Shown here one piece after another: positions 11,500-22,023 of a DNA stretch of 64,000 nt (within the stretch, counting starts at the first letter, position 1; each line of letters opens with the position of its first letter). The notes under the pieces were generated by a model. It was not told the DNA's origin. It made no database searches and saw only the letters and a program-made list of their open reading frames with translations. A program made the position numbers and the translations under genes. The stretch is taken from NCBI RefSeq assembly GCF_947179165.1, contig NC_077240.1, positions 78,008,001-78,072,000 of the forward strand. Direction: 5' to 3'. Origin of the DNA: Solanum dulcamara. Lineage: Eukaryota; Streptophyta; Magnoliopsida; Solanales; Solanaceae.

Positions 11500-12549
11500 A
11501 ATCATATTTAAAATATATGTAAATTTTACAGTTTATGAAGATAAATATGTATAAATTAAAGGAATGATATATTTTATTGGTTAATTTAATTATTTAATAA
11601 ACAGATAAAAATACATACAATTTGTTTTTTCAAACTTTAAATTGATATAATTTATTGAAAATTAATTGAAATGTAAAATTAAAACAAAGCTTAATTCAAA
11701 TGTGTACGTAAATGAAATTTTATCACCATCCATTAGGGATGGCAATGGGGCGTGGCGGGTTGAGCTCAATCCATAATTTTTTTAAACCACCTTGCCCTCC
11801 TTGCATAATAATTTTTTTCATTTTCAACCGCCCCTCTTCATATAGATCCACCCTAAATAAATTTTTATGTTTTTTTTTAATTAAATTTAATATGAAAAAT
11901 AAAATTCATAATTTTTTCAAGTTGCTCACTATTGGCGGTGAGGCTACCATGAATAGGCTACTAAGTTAATGGTTGACGCACACAAGTAGAGATTATTTTT
12001 ATGAAATATTATTATTAATATGCAAGTTAGATTAATTAAGGTGATTAAAATAAATTGTGCATGAATGAGTAATTAAATTGTTAAAAATCTGAAAAATACA
12101 GTAGGTATAATGATCTAGGATTCATTAAAAAAATAAAATGATCAACCATTGATTCTCTGCCAGACGTTTAGATTTAATTACATGTTGTGTGAGCTTCCTA
12201 CTGGTTTACATAGTGTTAAAGTCCAAAAATACTATTAATATTTTATGATATTATTTGCTTTGGGCTAAACTGGTCGGATTTTTTCTTCCAAAAACATTAC
12301 AATTAAGAGTACTCAATACTCATATACTTTATATGCAATTTAACTACTACAATAGATTACTAAGATATGTTGTTTTTAGAAAATAAGATCTTTTGGCCAT
12401 TTACAAATTGAAAATTGAAAGAAATCTTTTTTAGATCACTTATGTGTAAAATGAAGTTCTCTTATAAAGAAAAAAAATTATAATATTAAAATAAATTGTA
12501 AATAATCGACAAAATCAATTCTCCCTATATTTTTCAAGTTATATTATTA
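11500..12549. other. AT-rich intergenic DNA
   Basis: No gene or clear repeat boundary is seen. A GC-richer patch at 11735-11840 ('gggatggcaatggggcgtgg') looks like a worn repeat, but I could not place it. Confidence 0.4.
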
Positions 12550-13345
12550 GGTTTTGCAAAAAATATTGACTGAAAATCATATCACAAAAAAATTAATAGG
12601 TTAATACACTCAAAAAATTAAGAAATTGCTTTATTCGTATTGAGTGACATCTAAATGTTAAGAAAGTGGCGTGGATCATATTGAAGCTACACGTACTGTT
12701 CCTTAGGTCGTTATGAAGGGTACTTTAAAGGTTTTTCAAAAAAATGACCGGAATCCAAATCACTAAAAAATTCATGAGCTAACACACGAAAAACATAAAA
12801 AATCACCTAATTCTTGTTGAATGATCCCTAAATGCTAAGAAAGTGGCGTGGATCATGCTGACACTACACGTACTGTTCCCCCGGTTGTTACGGATGGTCA
12901 TGTAAAGGTTTGGCAAAAAAATTGTCCGAAAGTCATATCACCAAAAAAATTCATTGACTAACTAACACGAAAAACTGAGAAAATCGTCTAATTCCTATTG
13001 AGTACCCCTAAATTTTAAGAAAGTGGCATGGATCATGCAAAGGCTACTCGTACTATTCCCCAAGGTCGTTACGGAGGGTCCTGTAAAAGTTTTGCAAAAA
13101 AATTGATCAGAAGCCATATAACTAAAAAATCACGGGCTAACACAAACAGAAAACTAAGAAAATCACTTAATTCCTTTTGATTGGCTCCTCAATACTAAGA
13201 AAATGGCGTGGATCATGCCGAATCTACACGCACTGTTCCAACAGATCGTTACAGAGGGTCCTGTAAAGGTTTTGACAAAAAATTGACGAAAAATCATATC
13301 ACCAAAAAATTCATGGGCTAACAAACACACACTAAAAATTATAAC
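12550..13345 (-). repeat. ~179-bp satellite, about 4.5 units, reverse orientation
   Basis: Landmarks such as 'agaaagtggcgtggatcat' recur near 12660, 12838, 13018 and 13197, a period of 177-180 bp. Each unit also has 'acacgtactgttcc' and 'ttgcaaaaaaattg' phrases. The array is the reverse complement of the main array at 24442-29878, of its 'cactttctta' subtype. Confidence 0.85.
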
Positions 13346-13439
13346 ACTGCTGGTATTTAAGGTTGTCTTTCATCCCATATCAAAGGCTTACGATCCTAAA
13401 TTTGAGAGATTTATATATCACAGCACCGCGCGTGATTAA

Positions 13440-14018
13440 AAATATTTGATCTAAATTAAAATTTGATAAAATTATATTTTTTGTTTCTTCCTTAAATGAG
13501 TCAAATATTTATAAAATATCCTTTAGCTACAATTTAATTGTATCTATATTATTTATAGAATTTTTATAACTAATATTTTAACAAAAATAATAACTACTTA
13601 TGTTGAAAGAGTTATTATAATATGAGGTAGGTTTGTGAACATTTGTTGTTAGCGGTTCTTCATCTTAGAGGCTTGTAAACATTTGTTATTAACGGTTCCT
13701 CATCTTATAGGCTTATAGACATTTATTGTGGGTTTGTGAGTCAGTTATGGCCTTGTTGTTAGTTGTGTTCTCAGTTTTTTGGCCTTGTGTATACATTTAG
13801 GTGTTGGTCTGGCTTCCATGCAGCTTGTGGTTTTAACCTACCTTGTCAAACTTCTCTATTATTCACTTTGATTTTATATTATAAATGTCTGATGTCGTTC
13901 GGGCCTCGTTATCTTCGACTTGTTGCAGGTGGTGATGTTAGATTGGTTTTTATTGGTTCGCTCGGTTAAGTGAGGCACTAGGCGGCAATCACGCTTTTCT
14001 GGATTTGAAATGTGACAA
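13440..14018 (+). mobile_element. Old gypsy LTR (3' part)
   Basis: The region ends 'gaaatgtgaca' at 14018 and is followed by a decayed primer-binding site, so it looks like the 3' part of a 5' LTR. Phrases such as 'cctcgttatcttcgacttgttgcag' are split here as 'ctcgttatcttcgac' and 'ttgttgcaggtggtgatg', which I recognise from Solanaceae gypsy LTRs. At 13622-13725 a roughly 50-bp unit ('gttcttcatcttagaggctt') is repeated about 2.3 times. The 5' boundary is unknown. Confidence 0.6.
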
Positions 14019-14020
14019 AC

Positions 14021-14100
14021 TTGATATTAAAGCCATGTTCTATGAAGTCTATAAGTCGTGTCTTGTAGAATTTTGCTTATGAGTGTGTTGTGTACTATCC
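14021..14100 (+). mobile_element. Decayed primer-binding site and leader of the old gypsy element
   Basis: The sequence cttgatattaaagcc follows the LTR end and is a mutated form of the initiator tRNA-Met site (cttggtatcagagcc). The 'tgttctatgaagtctataag' leader follows, then similarity is lost. No gag or pol sequence remains. Confidence 0.55.
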
Positions 14101-15383
14101 TCCATGACATCAGAGTTAAAGATAAGATATTAGAATTAAAATTTTAGGAGAATCAAAAAATGTTGAGGCTTTTTTTAAAATATAGATTGCAAGTTCAATC
14201 TACATGATGTATATGGCTTTGATTCTCTTTCCCAATATAATTTTGTGCTTTTCCTTTCCCATTGATTGCTATTGTAGCAGTGGCTGCAGAAAGCCTCTGA
14301 GCCATTGCCATGATGAAGCTTGTTTCAACATGAATGGACTTGTAATTTATGGTGCAGGTGACCCCCTTTATATCATGAAAAGAAATTTGTGTAAGAATGC
14401 ACTATAATTGTTTGCAGCCAAAAAGAAAACCTTGCAATTTGTACAAAAGTCTGCCCAGCTGTTTCTAAAAGGAAAAAGGGTAATTTTTATAAAGATAATT
14501 GTCAAAATATATCTAAATTGTCATTTTTTTTGCGATATATTAACTATTAGTTATTTCTTTTTTTTACTTTAATTATCACTATTTATATATAAAACACGTC
14601 TCAACTATCAATTGATAGTCAGGTAGAAAAAAGAACAATAAATAATTAAGATATGTTCTAATACATAGATATAGATAATGATAGTTCAAGTAATTATACT
14701 TTTCCAGAATAATTTGTCACTTTATTTGAACATCATATAGGCCATGAAAATTTCTAAATGCAACTTGAAGTTGTATTTCAAATTTGAAAAATAACATTAT
14801 AGCATATTTTTCTATTCACTTTTTAAATTTTAAAATTGTAGTACATTCAAGTATGAATATTATTCTAAAATATTCTTTTCAAACAATATAATTAAACACA
14901 ACTTGGTATGTAATCATTTTTTATAACTTTAACTCGTTTGGTTAGAACTGATTCATTCTTAATCAAATGTCTCAGATTCGAGCCTTGAGAATGAAAAGAA
15001 TTCTGCTTGAAGCGCTGCTCTTGAATAGGCCCTTGCAATACACAATTTGAATTTAATCGAGATTCTACAAACTCTTGACATTGGATAAAAAATATCAAAA
15101 AAATCAAAAATAAAATATGCTATTATGTTTTAGCTAGGGCTCTCTTTAGCTTCACAATCATTATAATTTCTTAAAAGTCACCCAATTGTACTGTCGTATC
15201 AGAGAGTTTACTATTTGTATTTATGACTTGTGGCCTACCCTTGATTGCCCCTAAGGTTTATAGATTTGTCATCCATACCAAGAAACCTCTGAATTTGCTT
15301 CAATGCTCCATTGATTTTCTTGATTCTTTTGTCTTTAATTTGCATTCATGACCTAGTTGGTTAGGAAGTGGAGAAATCCCTAT
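14101..15383. other. Unassigned DNA with one exon-like piece
   Basis: At 14276-14366 a GC-richer stretch between an acceptor-like 'tattgtagcag' and a donor-like 'gcag|gtgac' stays open in one frame (GCRKPLSHCHDEACFNMNG). I do not recognise it; it might be a captured exon fragment. Nothing else in the stretch is recognised. Confidence 0.3.
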
Positions 15384-15864
15384 TTAAATTAAAGAAAAAA
15401 AGGGTCAAAAATATTTTTAAATTATTTAAAATGAATAAATATGTTTTTTTCGTTTATAGTTTGGTCCAAAAATGTTCTTGCCGTCAATACTTTAGTCCAG
15501 AAATGTCCTTGTTGTTATTTAATGGGTCAAAAATATTTTTTTTTCAAATAAATATTTTTTTTTTTTGAACACATTTTTCTCCTAATAATATTTTTTATTA
15601 GCAAATGTTTATTATACTTCAATTAGAAAAAAAAAATATTTTTTATTTTATTATAATTATTTTTTATCGTTATTTGAATAAAATTTAATGATGGATTTAT
15701 TATGATATTATATATATGACATTTATTATCCATTAGAAATTAGAGTACATGAAATTATTCTTTTTAATTGATAAAATAAGATTAGGAAGTATAAAATAAT
15801 TTTCTATATTTTTATTAATTGAAGTGGGTTTGAAAGGAAAGAAAACAAGAATAGTGTTCCTTAA

Positions 15865-16788
15865 GGGGTTGTTTGGTTTGAATACAAGTTATGATGAGAT
15901 TAGTTATATTGGGATTAGTTACGGTAGGATCAGTTATGCTGAGATGATTTTTTATTGGTTGTTTGATTTGTTGTATTCAAATAATATGCGTAACATAATT
16001 TCTAAGAATAATTTGTATGTTTACAAAAATATCCTTCATTTCATTTAATTTTTTACACTTTCTTTGCAAGCTTTAGTTATTCACTCTTAAAAATATTTTT
16101 TTCATTTTATTTAACTTAATTAATTTCCTGTGTGCATTTTCATAATTAGGCCGTGAGTTTTTAAATACAAAACATCCATATAAGTTTGTTAAAGTAAAAG
16201 AGATTTTATCGTTGATGTCACTTCATTTAAGCACATATCAGTCATATATTGTAACATATTAAAATTATCTTTATTTTAATTGATATATAAGATACAAATT
16301 TTCAAGTGATTACAAGACTGTTTAATTAAAAATATATAATTTAATAGTGGAGTGAATATTTTAAGAGAAATCAAAATATAAATAAACATAAGGATCAATT
16401 AAATAAATTTAATATATAATATATTCATAAATAAAAAATATATTCATATAGTGTAATTTTTTAATGAAAAATTATATAATCATAAAATAACGAGTAGCGA
16501 AGATTGTGAATATTGTTATAAATGGTATTAAAAATTCTTTTAATATAAATGCATATAAAAGTGATGTATAAAAGAGGGTTTGAGGGTACTTTTGTTATTT
16601 TATATTTTTATCCTGGAATAAGTTATCCCGGGATTAATATTTCACCCACAAGCAGGGATAACTTATCTCAGTCATAATTATTAATCTTAAAATAAGTTAT
16701 CCCATATTTTGTAACTAAACAAGCTATTGAGGGTATTAAAAATTTGTCCCAAGATTATTTTGCCTTATCCACCACACCAAACGACCCC
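15865..16788. mobile_element. Tourist/Harbinger-like MITE
   Basis: The 924-bp element starts GGGGTTGTTTGGTTTG; the complement of its end starts GGGGTCGTTTGGTGTG. The trinucleotide TAA flanks both sides (15862-15864 and 16789-16791), the usual Harbinger duplication. Subterminal 'aataagttatccc' motifs recur near the right end. It has no transposase. Confidence 0.75.
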
Positions 16789-16853
16789 TAAAAGTAATAT
16801 TTTTATAAGGAACAAGATTTGTTTTTTTTTTATATATATATATATATTCGAAA

Positions 16854-17707
16854 AGAAAAGTAATTTCAAGTACCTTGGGTCTATCATGCAAGGCAGCGGG
16901 GAGATTTACAATGATGTCACACATCGTATTGGGGCAGGGTGGATGAAATGAAGGCTCGTTTCCGGTGTGCTATGTGACAAGAAGGTGCCACCACAACTTA
17001 AGGACAAGTTCTACAAAGTGGTGGTTAGAACGGATATGTTATATGGGACGGACTGTTGGCCAGTTAAGGTCTCTCACATTCAAAAGATGAAAGTTGCCGA
17101 GATGAGAATGTTGAGATGGATGTGTGGGCATACCAGGAGCGACATGATTAGAAATGAGGCTATTCGGAACAAGGTAGGAGTGGCCTCGGTGGAAGACAAG
17201 ATGCTGAAAATGCGACTGAGATGGTTTGGGCATGTGAAGAGGAGAGACACAGATGCTCCAGTGCGGAGGTGTGAGAGGTTAGCCATGGATGGTGTCAGAA
17301 GAGGTAGGGGTAAGCCGAAGAAATATTGGAGAGAGGTGATTAGACAGGACATGACGCAGTTACAGCTTACCGAGGACATGACCTTAGATAGGAGGGCATG
17401 GAGGACCCATATTAGAGTAGAAGACTAGTACATAGTCTCATTATTCTTTCGTATTAGTAGGTGCATTAGCGCACTATAATTTCTTGTGCTCTGATTTCTA
17501 TTATTATCTATTACTTTCTTTACTTTGATTACTCTATTTTATCTGTGTCGCTTGCGTTATTTACTTTCTCATATCTGACCTCTTTTTATGCTTCTATTGA
17601 GCCGAGTGTCTCTCGAAAACAACCATCCTACCTTGGTAGGAGTAAGATCTACGTACACTTTACCCTCCCCAGACCTCATGTTGTGGAATTTTACTGGGTT
17701 GTTGTTG
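16854..17707 (+). mobile_element. 5'-truncated RTE-type LINE (3' end)
   Basis: The element contains the C-terminal part of a LINE polyprotein and its full 3' end, finishing in a GTT-type tail. A 9-bp duplication, tattcgaaa, flanks it (16845-16853 and 17708-17716). The 3' UTR contains 'accttggtaggagtaagatc' and 'accctccccagacctcat', the same end seen in four shorter copies in this window. Confidence 0.85.
16862..17428 (+). pseudogene. RTE LINE reverse transcriptase C-terminal fragment
   Basis: One frame runs from [14 protein letters not shown] through GWMK, a TGA stop (16949-16951), then [75 protein letters not shown] and ends at TAG 17428. These are hallmark C-terminal motifs of plant RTE-clade LINEs. 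The TGA sits where a Trp (TGG) is expected. The endonuclease and the catalytic RT core are absent because of 5' truncation, so it cannot act alone. The reading frame is otherwise intact, which suggests a relatively young copy. Confidence 0.9.
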
Positions 17708-17868
17708 TATTCGAAAGAGGGCATTTTTGACCATTAAATAACAATAAGGGCATTTCTAGATCAAAGTATTGGCATCAAGGGCATTTTTGGACCAATTTAT
17801 AAATGAAGGACATTTTTGTTCATTTCAAATAGTTTAAGAATATTTTTTACCTTTTTTCCTTAAATTAA

Positions 17869-18358
17869 TAAGTTAAGTTAGGACTAAGGAGTAATAAAGT
17901 GATTTCCAAATACTATTTTAAATATGCGAGTTGTATCTATTTTTTTTATACGATGATCGGTGTCTGTATTGAAATTTTTAAAAATATAATTTTATCCTAT
18001 TTGTTATAGCTTAAAGAATTCCTATAATGGTTAGCAATTTTGGATATGATATGTCATTTTATTCCGGCAGAGATTTCTCTTTAATTCTAATCAAACAATT
18101 AATAAGATCGTAAATAAAAGAAATTTTTCATAACCACAAATTCTCAATACATTTTGTATGCACATAGTAAACATAGCATAATAATTTATAACTTAAATCT
18201 TAATGATGGTAAATTTGTACATTCTATTACCAAATTATAATTAATTATATAAATATATATTTTCACTTTGATTTATATAACTTACATAATAAATTAATAA
18301 AAGTTTATTTAAATAATAAGTTTTGAATCAAATTTAAGTTGTCCAAACAAATTAAAAG
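17869..18358. other. AT-rich intergenic DNA
   Basis: Nothing is recognised between the Mutator-like element and the gypsy insertion. Confidence 0.45.
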
Positions 18359-18363
18359 GCAAG

Positions 18364-18833
18364 TGTAACGACCCTTAATGGTCGTTTTGAATATTAGGGT
18401 TTTTTATTTCATAAAAGATTCACCCCATAAATGTTTAATAGGTACTTTGGACTAATTGATAACTAAGGTTATTTAGTTGAGGGGTAAATTTAAATAACTA
18501 ATTTATTTAGTGGGTTAAGTTAATAATTTATTTAATACTCTATACCTATTATTAAAATAAAAGAATAGGGTTTATGAATTGTAATACATAATTATTTTAT
18601 TTTAGTGTTTGACATTCTAGACTTAGTATTTTGGAATTTTATGTCATTGATGTGATGACTTTCAGATTTTGGGGAACGTTATGTAGTAAACTCTTGTGGA
18701 TTGTTATTTTTTACTTTATAAGTTTGGGCTTCCGCGTTATTATTATACTTTATAAGTTGGGTTCACATCATTGGTTCTCCCACCTAGGAGGTTAAGCGTG
18801 GGTGTCACTCATGACCCATTTTGGGTCGTGACA
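18364..18833 (+). repeat. 5' LTR of the gypsy element
   Basis: It starts TGTAACGACCC and ends GGGTCGTGACA; the two ends are an 11-bp imperfect inverted repeat. Its last bases contain a small palindrome, GACCCATTTTGGGTC. It shares both ends, and much of its body, with the larger solo LTR at 41085-46245. Confidence 0.95.
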
Positions 18834-18837
18834 AACT

Positions 18838-18849
18838 TGGTATCAGAGC
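18838..18849 (+). other. Primer-binding site (initiator tRNA-Met)
   Basis: TGGTATCAGAGC lies four bases after the 5' LTR. It is the standard complement of the 3' end of plant initiator tRNA-Met used by many gypsy and copia elements. Confidence 0.9.
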
Positions 18850-19050
18850 TTTAGATTCGGTGATCTCATCACACAAGGACAGGTCTAGTAGAGTCTTGCG
18901 AAACGGTACGGGGACGCCTTTACTTTTCTTCGAGAGGCTACGGGACTTTAGGAAAACTCCATTCTTTCTTTCTTTTGTGCTATTACTTGAATCCAATTGG
19001 TATCTAGGTGATACAAATTGGTATCTGACCTTCTTCACTCTATTTTCGCA

Positions 19051-19930
19051 AATGTTCAGAACTAAAACAATAGTATCGCCTGAGCCAGCCATTAGGGATG
19101 TAGCTAGAGGTGGTTAGTGACGAGAGATCATGGTAGAGGTCGCAGGAGAAATTCCTCCAGGGGCAGAGATCAGGCAGCTATGAAACGTCTTCTGACTTCT
19201 TCATAGAAAAGTATATCCCCCGGACCTAGAGGGACAAGAGGGGAGATAAGTTCCAAAATATAGAGCAAGGAAAGATATTCCTTGTAGCCTGTGAGACCAG
19301 GTTTCGTGCCTTATCCAAATATACAACTTTGCTTCAGTCTAGAAGAGCGGATTTTGCCACTTTATGAAAGGATTGTGGTCAGAATCTATATTGCAGTTTC
19401 ATAGATTGAGTGTATATCAAAAAGGGTCAGGATATGACTATTATAATGATATCGATGCTTACTTGGTTAGATTATGGATTGTGTTACTTCTGCTAGCAAT
19501 CTGACCTATGAAAGAATGTATATCGCTTGGGATAGAGATAGAATGGATCGAATTTGATAATATTTTATAGTTATTCAATGAGTAGAAAGGTGCGGTTCAT
19601 TTGAGGTACGGTCTTCTCAATAGGTATAATGTGTTCTAATGGTAGATCTTAGATACGATTAATGCGCTTAGGTTGTTGAGTATATTCCAAAGATTCTAAA
19701 TAAGGATTTGTGACTTTATTGTAAGCTCCAAGAGACTGGATCGTGTAGGAACGAAAAGATTATGGGTACAGAAAGACCCAACAAGTAAACTTGGGTAAAG
19801 GCAATTGAAGATTTTAGTAAGAACGTGTATATAAAATTGGGTTAGACTTTTAAAAGTGGTTGATTTTGTGATAGAGGTGGAGGGGGTGAAGCTAGATAGC
19901 TTCGCTACAGAGCCCATTGTTATGCTTTCC
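19051..19930 (+). pseudogene. gag remnant of the gypsy element
   Basis: An ATG at 19051 opens MFRTKTIVSPEPAIRDVARGG, shorter pieces of which resemble the N-terminus of related gag proteins, and then hits TAG at about 19114. The following 800 bp has no long frame, and I could not follow the capsid or a zinc knuckle. It therefore appears strongly decayed or partly replaced, much more so than pol. Confidence 0.5.
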
Positions 19931-19934
19931 CCGA

Positions 19935-20373
19935 GAGGTCAGAGGCAGAGATATTCGATGCTATTATCACATGTATTCTTCTAATCTGCGATAGCTTGGC
20001 TTTCATATTGTTTGATCCTGGATCCACATTTTCTTATGTATCTTCCACATTTGCTGATGGACTCGATTTACATTGTGACTCACTTAACATGCCTATTCGT
20101 GTTTCTACTACTATTGGTAAGTCTGTTCTAGTTGAGAAAGTGTATAGGTCTTACCTTGTGACTTTTGTGAGGAGCAAAACTTATGTAGATTTGATTATTC
20201 TGGAGATGGTTGACTTTGATGTAATCTTGGGTATGACTTGGCTATCTCCAAATTTTGCTATCTTAGATTGCAATGCTAAGATTGTGACATTAGTCAAGCC
20301 TGGGATGGATCAATTGGTATGGAAGGGTGACTATCTTCCCGCTCCAATTCGGATTATCGGTTTTTCTTCGTGC
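19935..20373 (+). pseudogene. gypsy aspartic protease region
   Basis: The motif FDPGSTFSYVSS holds the catalytic Asp of the retropepsin (DxG-type). It is followed by MPIRVSTTIGKSVLVEKVYR, DFDVILGMTWLSPNFAILDC and GDYLPAPIRI, all standard for this lineage. The open stretch starts before 19996 and ends at a stop created where the SINE target site begins. Function in the element would be gag-pol processing. It is cut off from the reverse transcriptase by the SINE. Confidence 0.88.
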
Positions 20374-20388
20374 TAAGAGGTTGGTAAG

Positions 20389-20570
20389 GAAGGGGAGCCT
20401 TGGAGTAATCGGTAAAGTTGCTGCCATGTGACCAAGAGGTCACGGGTTCAAGCCTGGAAACAGTCTCTGGCAGAAATGCAAGGTAAGGCTGCGTACAATA
20501 GACCCTTGTGGTCGGGACCTTCCCCGGACCCTGCGGATAGCGGGAGCTTTAGTGCACCGGGTTGCCCCTT
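20389..20570 (+). mobile_element. tRNA-derived SINE (Solanaceae SolS/TS type) nested in the gypsy element
   Basis: The 182-bp SINE has an A-box-like 'tggagtaatcggtaaag' and a B box ggttcaagcc (20445-20454), then the family-typical 'cagaaatgcaaggtaaggc', 'ccttccccggaccctgcg' and 'agtgcaccgggttgcc'. A perfect 15-bp target duplication, taagaggttggtaag, flanks it (20374-20388 and 20571-20585). Because it sits inside the gypsy element it must be younger than that insertion. Confidence 0.93.
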
Positions 20571-20585
20571 TAAGAGGTTGGTAAG

Positions 20586-22020
20586 TAAGGGTTGTTTAGC
20601 CTTCCCAGCACATCTCAGGGATGATAGTTCTGAAGTGCCATCGATTGAGTCTATTCGATAGTGCATGAGTTTATGGATGTTTTCCCCACAGACTTACCTG
20701 GTATGCCACCTGATAGGGATATAGATTTTTGTATCGACCTGGAGCCCGGCACTCGCCCTATTTCCATTCCACCTTATAGAATGGACCCGGCTGAGTTGAG
20801 GGAGTTGAAGGCCCAACTTCAAGAGTTGTCGGGTAAAGGTTTTATTAGACCGAGTGCCTCTCCTTGGGGTGCTCCAGTTTTATTTGTGAAGAAGAAGGAT
20901 GGTAGCCTTCGTATGTGCATAGACTACAAGCAGCTAAATAAGGTAACTATTATAAATAGGTATCCTTTTCCTCGCATTGATGACTTATTCGATCAGTTGG
21001 AGGATGCTTGTGTTTTCTCAAAAATTGATTTGAGGTCTGTTTACCATCAGTTGAAAATACGGGCAACAGATGTACCAAAGACTGCTTTTTGAACTAGGTA
21101 TGGACACTATGGATTCTTGGTAATGTATTTTGGGCTTACAAATGCAACCGCTGCTTTCATGGGTCTGATAAATAGAATCTTTAAGCCATATTTAGATCTT
21201 TTTATTATTATTTTTATTGATGATATATTGATCTACTCAAAGAGCAGAAAAGAACATGAAGAGCATCTGAGGATCGTTTTGGGATTGTTAAGGGAGAAAA
21301 GGCTATATGCCAAATTCTCTAAGTGTGAGTTCTGGCTTGATTCAGTGTCCTTCTTAGGGCACATCGTTTCTAAGGATGGAGTGATGGTGGATCCCTAGAA
21401 GATTGAAGCAGTGAAGAGTTGGGCAAGGCTCACTAATGTCTCAGAGGTAATGAGCTTTATTGGTTTGGCTAGCTACTACCATCGGTTCATCAAGGGATTT
21501 GCTTCTACTGCTTCCCAACTGACCAATATGACCAAGTAGAAGTTCCATTTGTGTGGTCGGATGAGTATGAAGAGAGTTTTCTAAAACTCAAGACCTTATT
21601 GACTACTGCACTGATTCTTGCCTTGCCAGTAGAAGGTAAGAATTTCATTGTTATTATGATATATCATATTTTGGTTTAGGTGCAGTGCTAATGCAGAAGA
21701 AGAATGTAATTACCTATGCTACAAGCCAATTGAAGGTGCATGAACGTAATTACCCCACTCATAATTTGGAGTTTGTTGCGGTCGTATTTGCATTGAAGCA
21801 GTGGAGACATTATCTATATGGGGTAAAGTGTAAAGTGTATACAGATCATCGCAGCTTAGAACATGTATTCACTCAAAGAGACTTGAATTTGTGGTAGAGG
21901 AGGTGGATGAAATTGCTAAAGAACTATGATATCACTATTCTTTCTCATCCGGGAAAAGCTAATGTAGTGGCTGATGCCTTGAGCAGAAAAGCAAGGAGCA
22001 TGGAAAGTTTAGCTGATTTG
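20586..22020 (+). pseudogene. gypsy reverse transcriptase and RNase H, with premature stops
   Basis: The frame resumes after the SINE with SKGCLAFPAHLRDDSSEVPS and [22 protein letters not shown] motifs are [29 protein letters not shown] and the catalytic [11 protein letters not shown]. RNase H has [19 protein letters not shown] and [12 protein letters not shown]. Breaks: a frame change near 20660, TGA at 21090, TAG at 21396 and 21537, a 1-bp loss near 21543, TAG at 21895 and TAA at 22021. Each stop stands where relatives have Arg or Gln. RSVYHQL differs from the usual RSGYHQL. Confidence 0.92.
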
Positions 22021-22023
22021 TAA

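Larger units (their letters stand above)
15393..17859. mobile_element. Mutator-like foldback element, disrupted by two later insertions
   Basis: The outer ends are inverted copies of about 150 bp: left 15393-15545 and right about 17712-17859, both carrying 'ttggtccaaaaatg' on their respective strands. The 9-bp sequence ttaaattaa flanks it (15384-15392 and 17860-17868). Inside lie a Tourist-like MITE (15865-16788) and a LINE fragment (16854-17707). Without these and their duplications the core is about 680 bp and non-coding. Confidence 0.78.

Noticed and set aside
17080..17379. Antisense 99-codon frame over the LINE
   Set aside because: Shadow of the LINE coding frame on the other strand.
18805..19117. 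Overlapping 95- and 98-codon frames on both strands around the gypsy primer site
   Set aside because: They span the LTR end, primer site and leader; no protein similarity beyond the short gag start at 19051.
20428..20661. 77-codon frame across the SINE
   Set aside because: It is a read-through of the SINE into the pol linker, created by the insertion.
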